From Psychrobium sp051201665 (GTDB lineage Bacteria > Pseudomonadota > Gammaproteobacteria > Enterobacterales > Psychrobiaceae): a stretch of DNA of 64,000 nt. Where the stretch lies: NCBI RefSeq assembly GCF_051201665.1, contig NZ_CP179210.1:1550001-1614000 (forward strand). The letters are read 5' to 3'. Position 1 is the first letter of the stretch. Every line of letters starts with the position of its first letter. A model generated the notes under the pieces. It saw only the letters and a program-made list of their open reading frames with translations, made no database searches and had not been told where the DNA came from. The position numbers and the translations under genes were made by a program. Shown piece after piece: positions 1-7,870 of the stretch.

Positions 1-3000
1 ACAAACCCTAAAGCGCTAACCGTGATGGGAACATCAAATAACAGTGAAGACTTTGCTCGACATCGTTTTATGGATATCAATAAGGATGGCCGCACAGATA
101 TTGCGAGGTACTTGACTACGGGTAGTTATAAATATTACTTATCTTCGCCAGCCGCTAATCCAGAAATTGTTAACTTTACCGCGCGGGGCAGTCAAAATTT
201 TGGAAAAAATAGCATTATCCATTTCGTAGATATTGAGGGAGACGGCAAGTTAGACGTATTGTCGGCAACGTCAAACTCCTCAGGCTGGAAACTATTTCGA
301 TCAATGAGACCCGGTCGTTTAGACAACGTTATTGAAAAATTTAAAAATGGATTTGGCCCAGAAACAACAGTTGAATATGCACCTTTATATAATTCTAGTG
401 TGTTGATATCTGATGTATCATCAAATAAATTAGATAATGATTATATTAATCTAAAAGCTGGGATCTACGTTGTCGCTAATGTAGAAACCGAATCAAATCT
501 TGAACCAGCAACGACCACAACCACTGTTGAGGACTTCTTCGATTCTAAAAGTAAGACATGGCGTGAATTTCCAATAACACGGACAGTAAAAGATAATACA
601 GTTAAAGTTAGTTATAAATATGGTGGTGCACTTGCGCACAAAAAAGGCCGTGGTTATCTAGGGTTTGAGACCTTACAGACTAAAGACCATCAAACGGGCG
701 TTATTACAGACTCACAGTATCATCAATTGTTCCCATTAACGGGAATGCCAAAAGCGACAACAGTTTCTTACAAAGGGACTGTGCTCAAAGCAAGCCACAA
801 TAGTTACGCTGCAACATCTAAATCTATTCGCGGCGGGTACCATCCTTATCTCAAAAAATCACAAGAAATAATGCGAACCGTCTCATTTGATGAAGGCAAT
901 ACGCCGACATTTAATCTGCAAAAACTCACCACTAACGCAAGTACTTATGATAGTTGGAATAATTTAAGACTATCCACAGTGACAACGGGTAAACCAAGTG
1001 CATTTAGCTTTACGGCTTCGTTATCAGATAAATCGACAACAGTAACTGATAATAAATATGAAGAAGCTGGGATGAGTGCACAAGATTCATTGCGATTCGG
1101 CAGACTGTCATCAACTCAAGTGACAAAAGTACGTGACGCTTCCAAAACGCGCCATGGCACTGCTGGAACATCTCGTAAAAGTAGTTTTACTTACAATACT
1201 GAAGGCTTGTTAAAAACGTCAACAGTTAACGGATTAGTAACAACCTATGTTTACGACGACCGAGGAAATAAGAAGCAAATTACCAAAAGTGGTTTAGTTG
1301 ACGGTGCTAAAGTTCAAGAGCGAACAAGTTCTATGAATTATGGCACTAAAGGGCGATACGTCTTATCGCAAACCGATGGGTTAGGAAACACAGAAACCTT
1401 CTTATATAACGGTTTATCAGGTGACGAAGTAACTGGTCGCATCTGGAGTATCACTCAAACAGGGCCTAACAAAATCGCCTCAACGTCTTATTTTGGTTGG
1501 CAAGGTGAAAAAGTACAAACGCTCGCGGCTGATGGTAACGAAGTCATTAGTGCAATGAGTTATTGTAATAATGGTTGTGATGGCGATGGGTTCTATTACA
1601 CAACAGTGACAAAGACTGGCTCGCCAACGGCAACGACTTACTTCAATCGTTTAGGTCAAAAGATCAAAACACAAACGCAAGGATTTGACGGTACATTAGT
1701 TCAAGTACTTCATGAGTACGATAAGCAAGGACGAGCGCATAAAGTAAGCCAATCTCATTATGTTGGTGAAACAGCATACTATACTCAGCAGTTTTATGAT
1801 CCGTTGGGCACTGTATACAAAACACTGATGCCCGATCCGCGTTATAGTGATTTATATACAACGCAATATAGTAATGGTTTTACCAAGACGATAACAAATA
1901 CGAAAGGCATTACCTTTACTGAGAATTATTCAGCCGACGGTCTACTTGTCAAAAAAACAACGCCAAGTTTTGTCACCAATGGTGTAACCACGCCAAAGCA
2001 GACGATAGATTATTCCTATGACCATTATGGTAATCTCACTAAAGCCGTTACCAAAGTTGGTAGTAAAACGCTTACCTTAACCAACGAGTTTAATCAATGG
2101 GGACAAAAAGAAGTAACGAACGATCCAGATAAGGGACGTTGGAGTTATAAATATAATGCATTTGGTGAACTCTACTCTCAAACCACCGCTAAGGGTGACG
2201 AGACAACGATGTTCTTTGATACCTTGGGCCGTATGATTCGTCGTACGCAGCCAGAGGGTAGTACGTGTTGGGCCTATGGTAATTCAGCGACAGATAAAAA
2301 TGTTGGAAAGCTAGTCACAGTTAAACAATGGAATAATCCTCAAGCGTGTAATTCGGCAGCATTGCCGCAATATGTACAACAAATGACCTATGATAGTTAT
2401 GGGCGCCCATCAACAACAACGACGAATAATAAGGGAGAAGTATTTACCTCATCGGTGAAGTACGACAGTTTAGGTCGCGTGAAAGAAACTGTTTATCCAA
2501 AAGGTGTTCACAGTTTTTCTGTTGAGCAATCGTACAACTCATTAGGGTATCTCACACATCAACGCAATGGCCGTACCGGTAAGCTATTACGTGAGATCAA
2601 GAAGATGAATGCATTTGGCCGTGTTACCGAAGATACTGTCGGCAATGGTGTAACAACGACCCGCGATTTTTATCATCAGAATGGGCGAATTAGCCGTATT
2701 GCGGCTAAAGGCACTTTTCAAATACACGATCTTAACTACCGTGAATATGATCGGGCAGGTAATCTCGTGAGTCGAGACTCTACTTATAAGAGTCATTGGA
2801 GTGGCGGTTATACATTTAATGAAAGCTTTAGCTATGATGCGATAGATCGTTTAATCAAACGTGATCTCGCCGCCAATACCTCACCAAATAGTGAAATAAA
2901 TGGTGACTTTAATTATGTGTATGATGGCTTTGGTAACTTTAAAACTAAATCTAATGTAGGTACATACCACTATACTGACGCGTCGCGTGCAAATCGTTTA

Positions 3001-4686
3001 AAATCAATTAGCGGTAGTACGAATTACTCGTTCATTTATGACGACAATGGTAATGTCACTAACGATGGCATTCGTACTCACGAATACACCAGCTTTGACA
3101 AAGCCCATACTATTAGCAAGGGGCAGGTGTATACCAAGTACGACTTTGGGCCATCGCGCGAAGTGATTTATCGCGAAGATTATCTACAAGAGAAGAATGA
3201 TCTCGGTACTTTAGCATGGATGACGAAACAAACGCATTATGCGGGCAAATCTTATCAAAAAGAACGTATTGTTGAGTCAGGGCGTAGTGACAAAGTCAAA
3301 CATACCTATTTCGCTGGTGGCATCATGGTGGTGCAACATGAGTCGACAGGCATAGAACAAACTAATTACTTACACGGCGACTATCAAGGTTCTACTATCT
3401 CGATGACCGATGATAAAGGAAACCTGCTACAACAATATTATTACACGCCATTTGGCGAACAGAAAACGGCATTCACTGGTGGATTGAACCGCTTATTAAG
3501 CGTAATGCCTGTCGGTTATACGGGGCATGAAATGGTCAATCATTTGAATATTATTCAAATGGGTGGCCGTACGTATGATGCGAAGATAGGAAGGTTCTTG
3601 CAGGCGGATATAGCAGTTCAGACGCCTGATAATGTTCAAGCTTACAACAAGTACAGTTATGTTTTAAATAATCCTTATACCTATACAGATCCTAGTGGGT
3701 ATTTTTTTAAGAAATTGTATAAGAAGTTTCTAAAAGTTACAGGCCTTTATGCATTGCATAAATTTCTTATTAAAAATCCGATATTAAATGCAATAGCTCA
3801 AATAGTCGTATCTTACTATGGCGGGCCATGGGCAACTGCAGGGTTTAGTTTTGATCAATCTTTTGTTGCTACAGGAAGTTTGAGACAAGCCTTTAAATCA
3901 GGGGCTCTTTCATATGCTGCTAGTGCAGCCTTTTCTCAGATTGGTGATTCATTTCAAGGAACTGGTGTGTGGGCAAACGGTGGTGCTGGTCATATTACGG
4001 CACATGCTTTAACGGGAGGAGTAATTTCTGAATTACAAGGTGGTAACTTTGGGCATGGTTTCTTTTCTGCTGGTTTTACCAAGTTTGCGACAAGTAACGT
4101 GGGATTTGATTATAGCGATCGCAGTGCAGATGCTGTAATTGGTAGAACCATCATAGCTGCAACAATTGGCGGAACCTCCTCTGTTATTTCTGGTGGTAAG
4201 TTCGGTAATGGTGCCATGACTGCTGCAATAGCGCATTTATATAATGCTGAATCGCGGGTTGGGTATCGTAATAAATATACAGGTAAGTTAGAAACACCAG
4301 GTTGGAATGCTGTACCCGCCACAGATTCAAATGGTGAATATATATATTATGAGGAGAAAATAGTCTTTCAATCTGTAGAAGGTAAGCGGACAGAAAAATT
4401 CTTAGGTAAGCAAAGAGCAAACTTAGCCATGTGTACCCAGATGCAGGAGTGTGTAGATAAAAAATTAAATAATATTAGTGTTAGTGCAACTAGCACGTCA
4501 AAACCCCATATAAAACTAGGACCATCTGGTGTTACTTTTCTACAAAAGTGGATACTTTCAAGTTATGGAACCTTTGGTAAGAACAGGTTATCAGCTGCGG
4601 TGGGAGTGATGGATTTTTATGGCGCCCATTTGCAATGTGCAACAGATGAAATTATAGTGTATCAGTGTTCAGGGGGAGGACAATGA
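1..4686 (+). CDS. Rhs/YD-repeat polymorphic toxin, 3' part (5' end outside window)
   Basis: The frame is open to the left edge of the window, so this is the C-terminal 1,561 codons of a longer protein. Two FG-GAP/VCBS-like motifs (MDINKDGRTD and VDIEGDGKLD) come first, as in SpvB/TcdB-like N-terminal regions. Many YD repeats follow (for example YVYDDRGN, YDSLGRV, FIYDDNGN). The Rhs core end motif GRFLQADI...YNKYSYVLNNPY...DPSGY lies near 3588-3700. Known Rhs proteins form a shell that encloses a C-terminal toxin. The ~330 residues after DPSGY are the variable tip: a glycine-rich GHGFFSAGFTKF / GNGAMTAAIAHLYN segment that is common in Rhs/filamentous-haemagglutinin proteins, then ~140 residues I cannot assign to a toxin family. 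The stop overlaps the next gene (ATGA), typical of toxin-immunity pairs. Family is secure; toxic activity is unassigned. Confidence 0.93.
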   Translation, partial: TNPKALTVMGTSNNSEDFARHRFMDINKDGRTDIARYLTTGSYKYYLSSPAANPEIVNFTARGSQNFGKNSIIHFVDIEGDGKLDVLSATSNSSGWKLFRSMRPGRLDNVIEKFKNGFGPETTVEYAPLYNSSVLISDVSSNKLDNDYINLKAGIYVVANVETESNLEPATTTTTVEDFFDSKSKTWREFPITRTVKDNTVKVSYKYGGALAHKKGRGYLGFETLQTKDHQTGVITDSQYHQLFPLTGMPKATTVSYKGTVLKASHNSYAATSKSIRGGYHPYLKKSQEIMRTVSFDEGNTPTFNLQKLTTNASTYDSWNNLRLSTVTTGKPSAFSFTASLSDKSTTVTDNKYEEAGMSAQDSLRFGRLSSTQVTKVRDASKTRHGTAGTSRKSSFTYNTEGLLKTSTVNGLVTTYVYDDRGNKKQITKSGLVDGAKVQERTSSMNYGTKGRYVLSQTDGLGNTETFLYNGLSGDEVTGRIWSITQTGPNKIASTSYFGWQGEKVQTLAADGNEVISAMSYCNNGCDGDGFYYTTVTKTGSPTATTYFNRLGQKIKTQTQGFDGTLVQVLHEYDKQGRAHKVSQSHYVGETAYYTQQFYDPLGTVYKTLMPDPRYSDLYTTQYSNGFTKTITNTKGITFTENYSADGLLVKKTTPSFVTNGVTTPKQTIDYSYDHYGNLTKAVTKVGSKTLTLTNEFNQWGQKEVTNDPDKGRWSYKYNAFGELYSQTTAKGDETTMFFDTLGRMIRRTQPEGSTCWAYGNSATDKNVGKLVTVKQWNNPQACNSAALPQYVQQMTYDSYGRPSTTTTNNKGEVFTSSVKYDSLGRVKETVYPKGVHSFSVEQSYNSLGYLTHQRNGRTGKLLREIKKMNAFGRVTEDTVGNGVTTTRDFYHQNGRISRIAAKGTFQIHDLNYREYDRAGNLVSRDSTYKSHWSGGYTFNESFSYDAIDRLIKRDLAANTSPNSEINGDFNYVYDGFGNFKTKSNVGTYHYTDASRANRLKSISGSTNYSFIYDDNGNVTNDGIRTHEYTSFDKAHTISKGQVYTKYDFGPSREVIYREDYLQEKNDLGTLAWMTKQTHYAGKSYQKERIVESGRSDKVKHTYFAGGIMVVQHESTGIEQTNYLHGDYQGSTISMTDDKGNLLQQYYYTPFGEQKTAFTGGLNRLLSVMPVGYTGHEMVNHLNIIQMGGRTYDAKIGRFLQADIAVQTPDNVQAYNKYSYVLNNPYTYTDPSGYFFKKLYKKFLKVTGLYALHKFLIKNPILNAIAQIVVSYYGGPWATAGFSFDQSFVATGSLRQAFKSGALSYAASAAFSQIGDSFQGTGVWANGGAGHITAHALTGGVISELQGGNFGHGFFSAGFTKFATSNVGFDYSDRSADAVIGRTIIAATIGGTSSVISGGKFGNGAMTAAIAHLYNAESRVGYRNKYTGKLETPGWNAVPATDSNGEYIYYEEKIVFQSVEGKRTEKFLGKQRANLAMCTQMQECVDKKLNNISVSATSTSKPHIKLGPSGVTFLQKWILSSYGTFGKNRLSAAVGVMDFYGAHLQCATDEIIVYQCSGGGQ

Positions 4687-5201
4687 TAAGATTAAAGTAC
4701 GTAATTTGGGTTTGCATTCTTTCTTTATTATCGAAAACAGTTTATCCAATGAATTATTATATTCAGTTTAAACGGGGTGGATATTTAGAAGTACTTTATG
4801 AGGTGAAGCGAAAAGAAGTTAATATTGATTTAGTTCGTATAGGTGAAGTAAAATTCATATCACATTACTTTATTTATAATAATCAAATAGATAGTCGCGT
4901 ACTAGAAGTCTATAATGATTTGAGGGGGAGTTATAATAATGATGATTTATACCTTATTCCTCTATGTCAAAATGTCAGCATTGATAAACTGAAGTACCTA
5001 AAACAGGTAAATTATGAATTAAAAAACGAATATGAAAAATTAACCTGTGTTAGATATGCTATTAATTATAGTAATATTGAACTGATGTTGGAGTTATTTA
5101 AGCTATCAAGAAATAACCTTCCTGTTGCTGAAATAAATGGATTGATAGAAGAGAAAGAAAACAACTTGAACGCTCTACTGAACATGATTGCGGATATATA
5201 G
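4683..5201 (+). CDS. Small exported protein, candidate immunity protein of the Rhs toxin
   Basis: The protein has 172 residues. I chose ATG 4683 over an in-frame GTG at 4665 because AGGGGGAGGA lies just upstream (4671-4680) and the ATG overlaps the Rhs stop as ATGA, implying translational coupling. The N-terminus (MIRLKYVIWVCILSLLSKTVYP) resembles a signal peptide, so the product is probably periplasmic or membrane-bound. The rest is charged, probably helical, and AT-rich. I recognise no domain. Its position directly after a variable Rhs tip is where immunity genes sit in known Rhs loci. An exported immunity protein would fit a toxin acting in the periplasm or at the membrane. The immunity role is inferred from position only. 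Confidence 0.7.
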   Translation: MIRLKYVIWVCILSLLSKTVYPMNYYIQFKRGGYLEVLYEVKRKEVNIDLVRIGEVKFISHYFIYNNQIDSRVLEVYNDLRGSYNNDDLYLIPLCQNVSIDKLKYLKQVNYELKNEYEKLTCVRYAINYSNIELMLELFKLSRNNLPVAEINGLIEEKENNLNALLNMIADI

Positions 5202-5207
5202 TGTTTT

Positions 5208-5786
5208 ATGACGAAATTTAGTTATTGTAGTCTTTTGCTATTCTTTATTTTAAATATTTCTAATAGCTATTCGATGAAAGTTGATTTAACAGAAAGTGAA
5301 GTAGAGCATATAGTGTCGGACTTTTCTTCTTACCAAAAATTTAATTTGTTGTTTGAATTAATAGACTTGAATAATATTGAGTTAAAAGAGAATTCAAAGG
5401 AAATTCTCTTCAACTCTGTAGTTTTGGCTGGGGATATAAGTGCTATTAATGAAGTAATTAAGAGAAAATACTTGCCCACAAAGAATTTGACTAAAATGAT
5501 AATGCACTCCTGTGTATATGGTGAAAATAACTTCAATGTCGTGCTATTTAATTTTTTTTCGACATCTCAAAAGTTAATAAAAAAGAAGGGGTTAATTGAT
5601 TGTGCAAATGCAACGTTAAAAAGTGGTAACTACTCTGCATTTAGGAGTTTATTTAAAAATGCCAAATTGAATAAGTACTACTCCTCTACTATTCCTTTGT
5701 TGAAAGGCATTGTGGAGACTGAATTAAAGAAAAATAGTAAATTGAAAGATATAGTTAAAACAATGGCGAGAAAATCAGAAAAATAA
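5208..5786 (+). CDS. Exported protein of unknown function, second candidate immunity gene
   Basis: The protein has 192 residues and begins six bases after the previous stop, so the two genes are probably co-transcribed with the Rhs gene. The N-terminus (MTKFSYCSLLLFFILNISNSYS) looks like a signal peptide. The mature part is lysine- and leucine-rich with short helix pairs (for example NSVVLAGDISAINEVIKRK and CANATLKSGNYSAFRSLF), which recall ankyrin-like or Sel1-like helical hairpins. I do not claim that family. The gene is strongly AT-rich, like its upstream neighbour and unlike the core genes. It may be a second immunity protein, a duplicate left from an earlier toxin tip, or an unrelated exported protein. 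Confidence 0.6.
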   Translation: MTKFSYCSLLLFFILNISNSYSMKVDLTESEVEHIVSDFSSYQKFNLLFELIDLNNIELKENSKEILFNSVVLAGDISAINEVIKRKYLPTKNLTKMIMHSCVYGENNFNVVLFNFFSTSQKLIKKKGLIDCANATLKSGNYSAFRSLFKNAKLNKYYSSTIPLLKGIVETELKKNSKLKDIVKTMARKSEK

Positions 5787-5976
5787 ATAAAGGACAGGCT
5801 ACTTTTTATTATTGATATTTTGTTAGTTTCTACTATGCTTTGAAATGTTTCAATCAGCGTAGTAGGAGTTGTTATGACGAGAGCACGTCACCAGCTAATT
5901 GATTTATCAGCCACGTCGTATTATCACGTCATTAAGCGATGTGTTCGGCGTAGTTTCTTGTGTGGTAACGTACAAT
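5785..5976 (+). pseudogene. Truncated RAYT element, left end plus first ~32 codons
   Basis: It begins with the AAATAAAGGACAGGC end that recurs seven times in the window. The palindrome upstream of the transposase start (about 5829-5865) follows, then an ATG at 5874. The first ~32 codons match the intact transposase at 6540 (MTRARHQLIDLSATSYYHVI...), with a Lys in place of Asn at residue 21. Homology stops at about 5970, where the next truncated copy starts. Only the left end survives. Confidence 0.85.
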
Positions 5977-5977
5977 T

Positions 5978-6080
5978 AAATAAAGGACAGGCTACTTTTT
6001 ATTATTGATTGTTGAAATTTTGTTAGTTTCTACTACGCTTTGAAATGTTTCAATCAGCGTAGTAGGAGTTGTTATTAAGG
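5978..6080 (+). repeat. Second truncated RAYT left end
   Basis: A second copy of the AATAAAGGACAGGCTACTTT end with the TTATTATTGATTGTTG spacer and the complete hairpin (about 6029-6065). It breaks off at GTTATTAAGG, just where the transposase ATG should be. The hairpin has TACTACGCT, so its arms pair perfectly, whereas the other copies have TACTATGCT. Confidence 0.8.
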
Positions 6081-6138
6081 TAAATAAGGGACAGGCTACT
6101 TTTTATTATTGATTGTTGATATTTTGTTCGTTCCTACT
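6081..6138 (+). repeat. Third truncated RAYT left end
   Basis: It starts AAATAAGGGACAGGCTACTT (one base different from the other copies). It runs through the spacer to GTTCGTTCCTACTA, so it breaks inside the first arm of the hairpin. The left end of a different element (GGGGTCAGG...) follows. Confidence 0.75.
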
Positions 6139-6232
6139 AATAAATGGGGTCAGGTACACTTTATTTTGATTTCAAGGCTAGTTGCCCGAAGGTTTGGCTT
6201 CTTTGGGAGCAAAGAAAATAGCCCTATATAAC
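6139..6232 (+). repeat. Probable left end of a second type of RAYT element
   Basis: The sequence around 6143 (ATGGGGTCAGGTACACTTTA) resembles the reverse complement of the right end at 9106-9128, which reads TTTTATTTTAACCTGACCCT. The pair would be the two ends of one element whose coding remnant lies at 8910-9100. The interval also holds short inverted pairs such as GGTTTGGCTTC/GGGAGCAAAG. Homology ends exactly where IS66 sequence begins at 6233. Confidence 0.45.
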
Positions 6233-6385
6233 GTAAGCGTCTAGGCAACGACACCTAGCTATTTAAAATTCCAAGGCATTAGTGATTCAAGAGCATCAGG
6301 ATTTTCAGTAATCTGCTCTAAACAGTGGGATATATAGTCATGTACGACAAGGCCGTTAGCCTTAGCGGTTTCCACCAAACTATAG
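6233..6385 (-). mobile_element. IS66 right-end fragment (153 bp)
   Basis: It begins with the IS66 terminal repeat GTAAGCGTCTAGGCAACGAC and matches the right end of the full copies at 10558 and 13777, with about the last 43 codons of tnpC on the minus strand. The match ends at ACCAAACTATAG (6385), where another RAYT left end begins. The orientation is opposite to the IS66 fragment at 7870-8909. Confidence 0.9.
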
Positions 6386-6390
6386 TTATT

Positions 6391-6436
6391 TAAAATAAAG
6401 GACAGGCTACTTTTTATTATTGATTATTGAAGAAAA
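6391..6436 (+). repeat. Fourth truncated RAYT left end
   Basis: AAAATAAAGGACAGGCTACT plus the TTTTTATTATTGATTATTGA spacer. It breaks off just before the intact element, whose own left end starts at about 6441. Confidence 0.75.
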
Positions 6437-6494
6437 AAATAAAAAATAAAGGACAGGCTACTTTTTATTATTGATTGTTGATATTTTGTTCGTT

Positions 6495-6532
6495 CCTACT
6501 ATGCTTTGAAATGTTTCAATCAGCGTAGTAGG
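6495..6532 (+). promoter_or_regulatory. REP-like hairpin overlapping the transposase ribosome-binding site
   Basis: The arms CCTACTATGCT and AGCGTAGTAGG pair, and an inner pair TTGAAA/TTTCAA extends the stem. The 3' arm contains GTAG and runs into AGGAG (6530-6534), the ribosome-binding site of the ATG at 6540. Folding of the mRNA could therefore hide the site. A GTAG-flanked palindrome is typical of REP sequences recognised by RAYT proteins. Equivalent hairpins lie at about 5829-5865, 6029-6065 and 16456-16493. Confidence 0.65.
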
Positions 6533-6539
6533 AGTTGTT

Positions 6540-7526
6540 ATGACGAGAGCACGTCACCAGCTAATTGATTTATCAGCCACGTCGTATTATCACGTCATTA
6601 ATCGATGTGTTCGGCGCAGTTTCTTGTGTGGTAATGACCCGTATACTAAACGTAATTATGACCATAGGCGTCAATGGCTTGTTGACCGAATCAAAAAACT
6701 CGCTTCTATCTTTTCCATTAATATCGCAGCTTACGCCATTATGAGCAATCACTATCACTTGGTATTGCAAGTGGATAAAGTCCGTGCTGATATGTTGCCT
6801 ATGGATGAGGTTATAGAGCGGTGGTATCAGCTATACAATGGTCACCCGATTGTTGATGAGTATCTAACCAATCCCGAAATATCCCCTATAAAATTAGCGA
6901 AAGCTGAAGAATTTAGTGAGCTTTGGCGCGAACGTCTGTATGACATTTCTTGGTTTATGAAATGCTTAAATGAGCATATTTCTAGAGAGGCTAACAAGGA
7001 AGATAATTGCACAGGCAAGTTCTGGGAAGGGCGATTCAAATCCCAAGCATTACTGGATGAAAAAGCGCTTTTAAGTTGTATGGCCTATGTGGACTTAAAC
7101 CCAATTCGAGCTGGGATAGCCAGCAATGTAGAAAATAGTGAATTTACCTCTATTAGTGAACGAATCAAACAATATAAATCTCATCAACGGCAACAACAAA
7201 GGTCTAATGAAGATATTTATGTGCCAAGTCAGCCACACTCGCTATTGCCATTATCTCCGATTGTAAATAACAACGCTATTCCATTAAGTTATGGTGATTA
7301 TTTTGAATTAGTTGATTGGAGTGGCCGCCACGTTGACCCAAGGAAAACGGGATTTATCGACGAAACTACCCCACCCATTTTAGATGCATTAGGCATTGAA
7401 GCTGATGATTGGAAATCGGCGGTAAAAGACTTTAGGCGTCAATACGGCAGTTTTGCAGGTAGTGAGATGCAATTGAGAGATTATGCTCACCGCCATGGGC
7501 GAAGTTGGTGTAAGGGCGTTGGTTAG
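6540..7526 (+). CDS. REP-associated tyrosine transposase-like protein (Y1/IS200-like)
   Basis: The protein has 328 residues. Y1-transposase (HUH nuclease) homology covers the N-terminal half. The metal-binding HUH pair is visible as NHYHLV (His71, His73). The conserved CTGKFWEGRFKSQAL block follows, then SYVDLNP-like MAYVDLNPIRAG. A conserved C-terminal extension (DYFELVDWSGRH ... RRQYGSFAG ... HHGRSWCKG-like) is shared with the second copy at 16501. In many RAYTs the catalytic Tyr lies seven residues before the TGxLWEGR block; here I align an Asp in KEDNCTGKFWEGR. The enzyme may use another residue or be inactive. The start is fixed by AGGAG at 6530-6534. Confidence 0.88.
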   Translation: MTRARHQLIDLSATSYYHVINRCVRRSFLCGNDPYTKRNYDHRRQWLVDRIKKLASIFSINIAAYAIMSNHYHLVLQVDKVRADMLPMDEVIERWYQLYNGHPIVDEYLTNPEISPIKLAKAEEFSELWRERLYDISWFMKCLNEHISREANKEDNCTGKFWEGRFKSQALLDEKALLSCMAYVDLNPIRAGIASNVENSEFTSISERIKQYKSHQRQQQRSNEDIYVPSQPHSLLPLSPIVNNNAIPLSYGDYFELVDWSGRHVDPRKTGFIDETTPPILDALGIEADDWKSAVKDFRRQYGSFAGSEMQLRDYAHRHGRSWCKGVG

Positions 7527-7778
7527 CCGTAATTTAAATCATCTTATTAGTCAATCTGCCACTATTAGCTAGCGCTGACACAGCAATCTGCCTTAAATTC
7601 ACTAATAATCACTGATTTGTGCTAAGCCGCTCTTTCGTTGCCTGAATTCTCTCGCATTAAACAAATCGAATGATTTTTATAGTATTCAAAGTAAAGCTTT
7701 TTGTGTTGATCGTATTGAATTTCAATGAGATATTTATGCCTGTCCAGAATTACACCTATAACATTTGGAGCTAAAAGT
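7527..7778. other. Right part of the RAYT element and non-coding flank
   Basis: No convincing gene. It holds the 3' flank of the transposase gene, the element's right end near 7727-7756, and at 7753-7773 a sequence (ACCTATAACATTTGGAGCTA) that resembles an inverted copy of the 23-bp repeat starting at 7779. Confidence 0.6.
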
Positions 7779-7870
7779 TATCTCCATGAATGTTATTAAC
7801 CGATCTCGATAGATGTTATTGAGTGATCTCCATCGATGTTATTAGGTGATCTCCATGGGTGTTAATATGC
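7779..7870. repeat. Four tandem 23-bp repeats
   Basis: Units start at 7779, 7802, 7825 and 7848 with the consensus GATCTCCATNGATGTTATTA plus three variable bases. Spacing is exactly 23 bp. The fourth unit runs directly into the truncated IS66 tnpC. The array is too short, and has no unique spacers, to be CRISPR. Confidence 0.75.

Larger units (their letters stand above)
6441..7757 (+). mobile_element. RAYT-type element carrying an intact transposase gene
   Basis: The left end (AAAAAATAAAGGACAGGCTA at 6441) and the right end (TCAATGAGATATTTATGCCTGTCC, ending near 7756) carry the inverted motif GGACAGGC/GCCTGTCC. The same two ends bound the second copy at 16375-17780, where the right end reads CTGTCCTTTATTTTTTT and mirrors the left end over about 14 bases. 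These shared boundaries are what I use to define the element. No target duplication is visible. The rightmost bases of this copy have probably decayed. Confidence 0.7.

Noticed and set aside
7779..7870. CRISPR-like array
   Set aside because: The 23-bp units are contiguous with no unique spacers and are degenerate.
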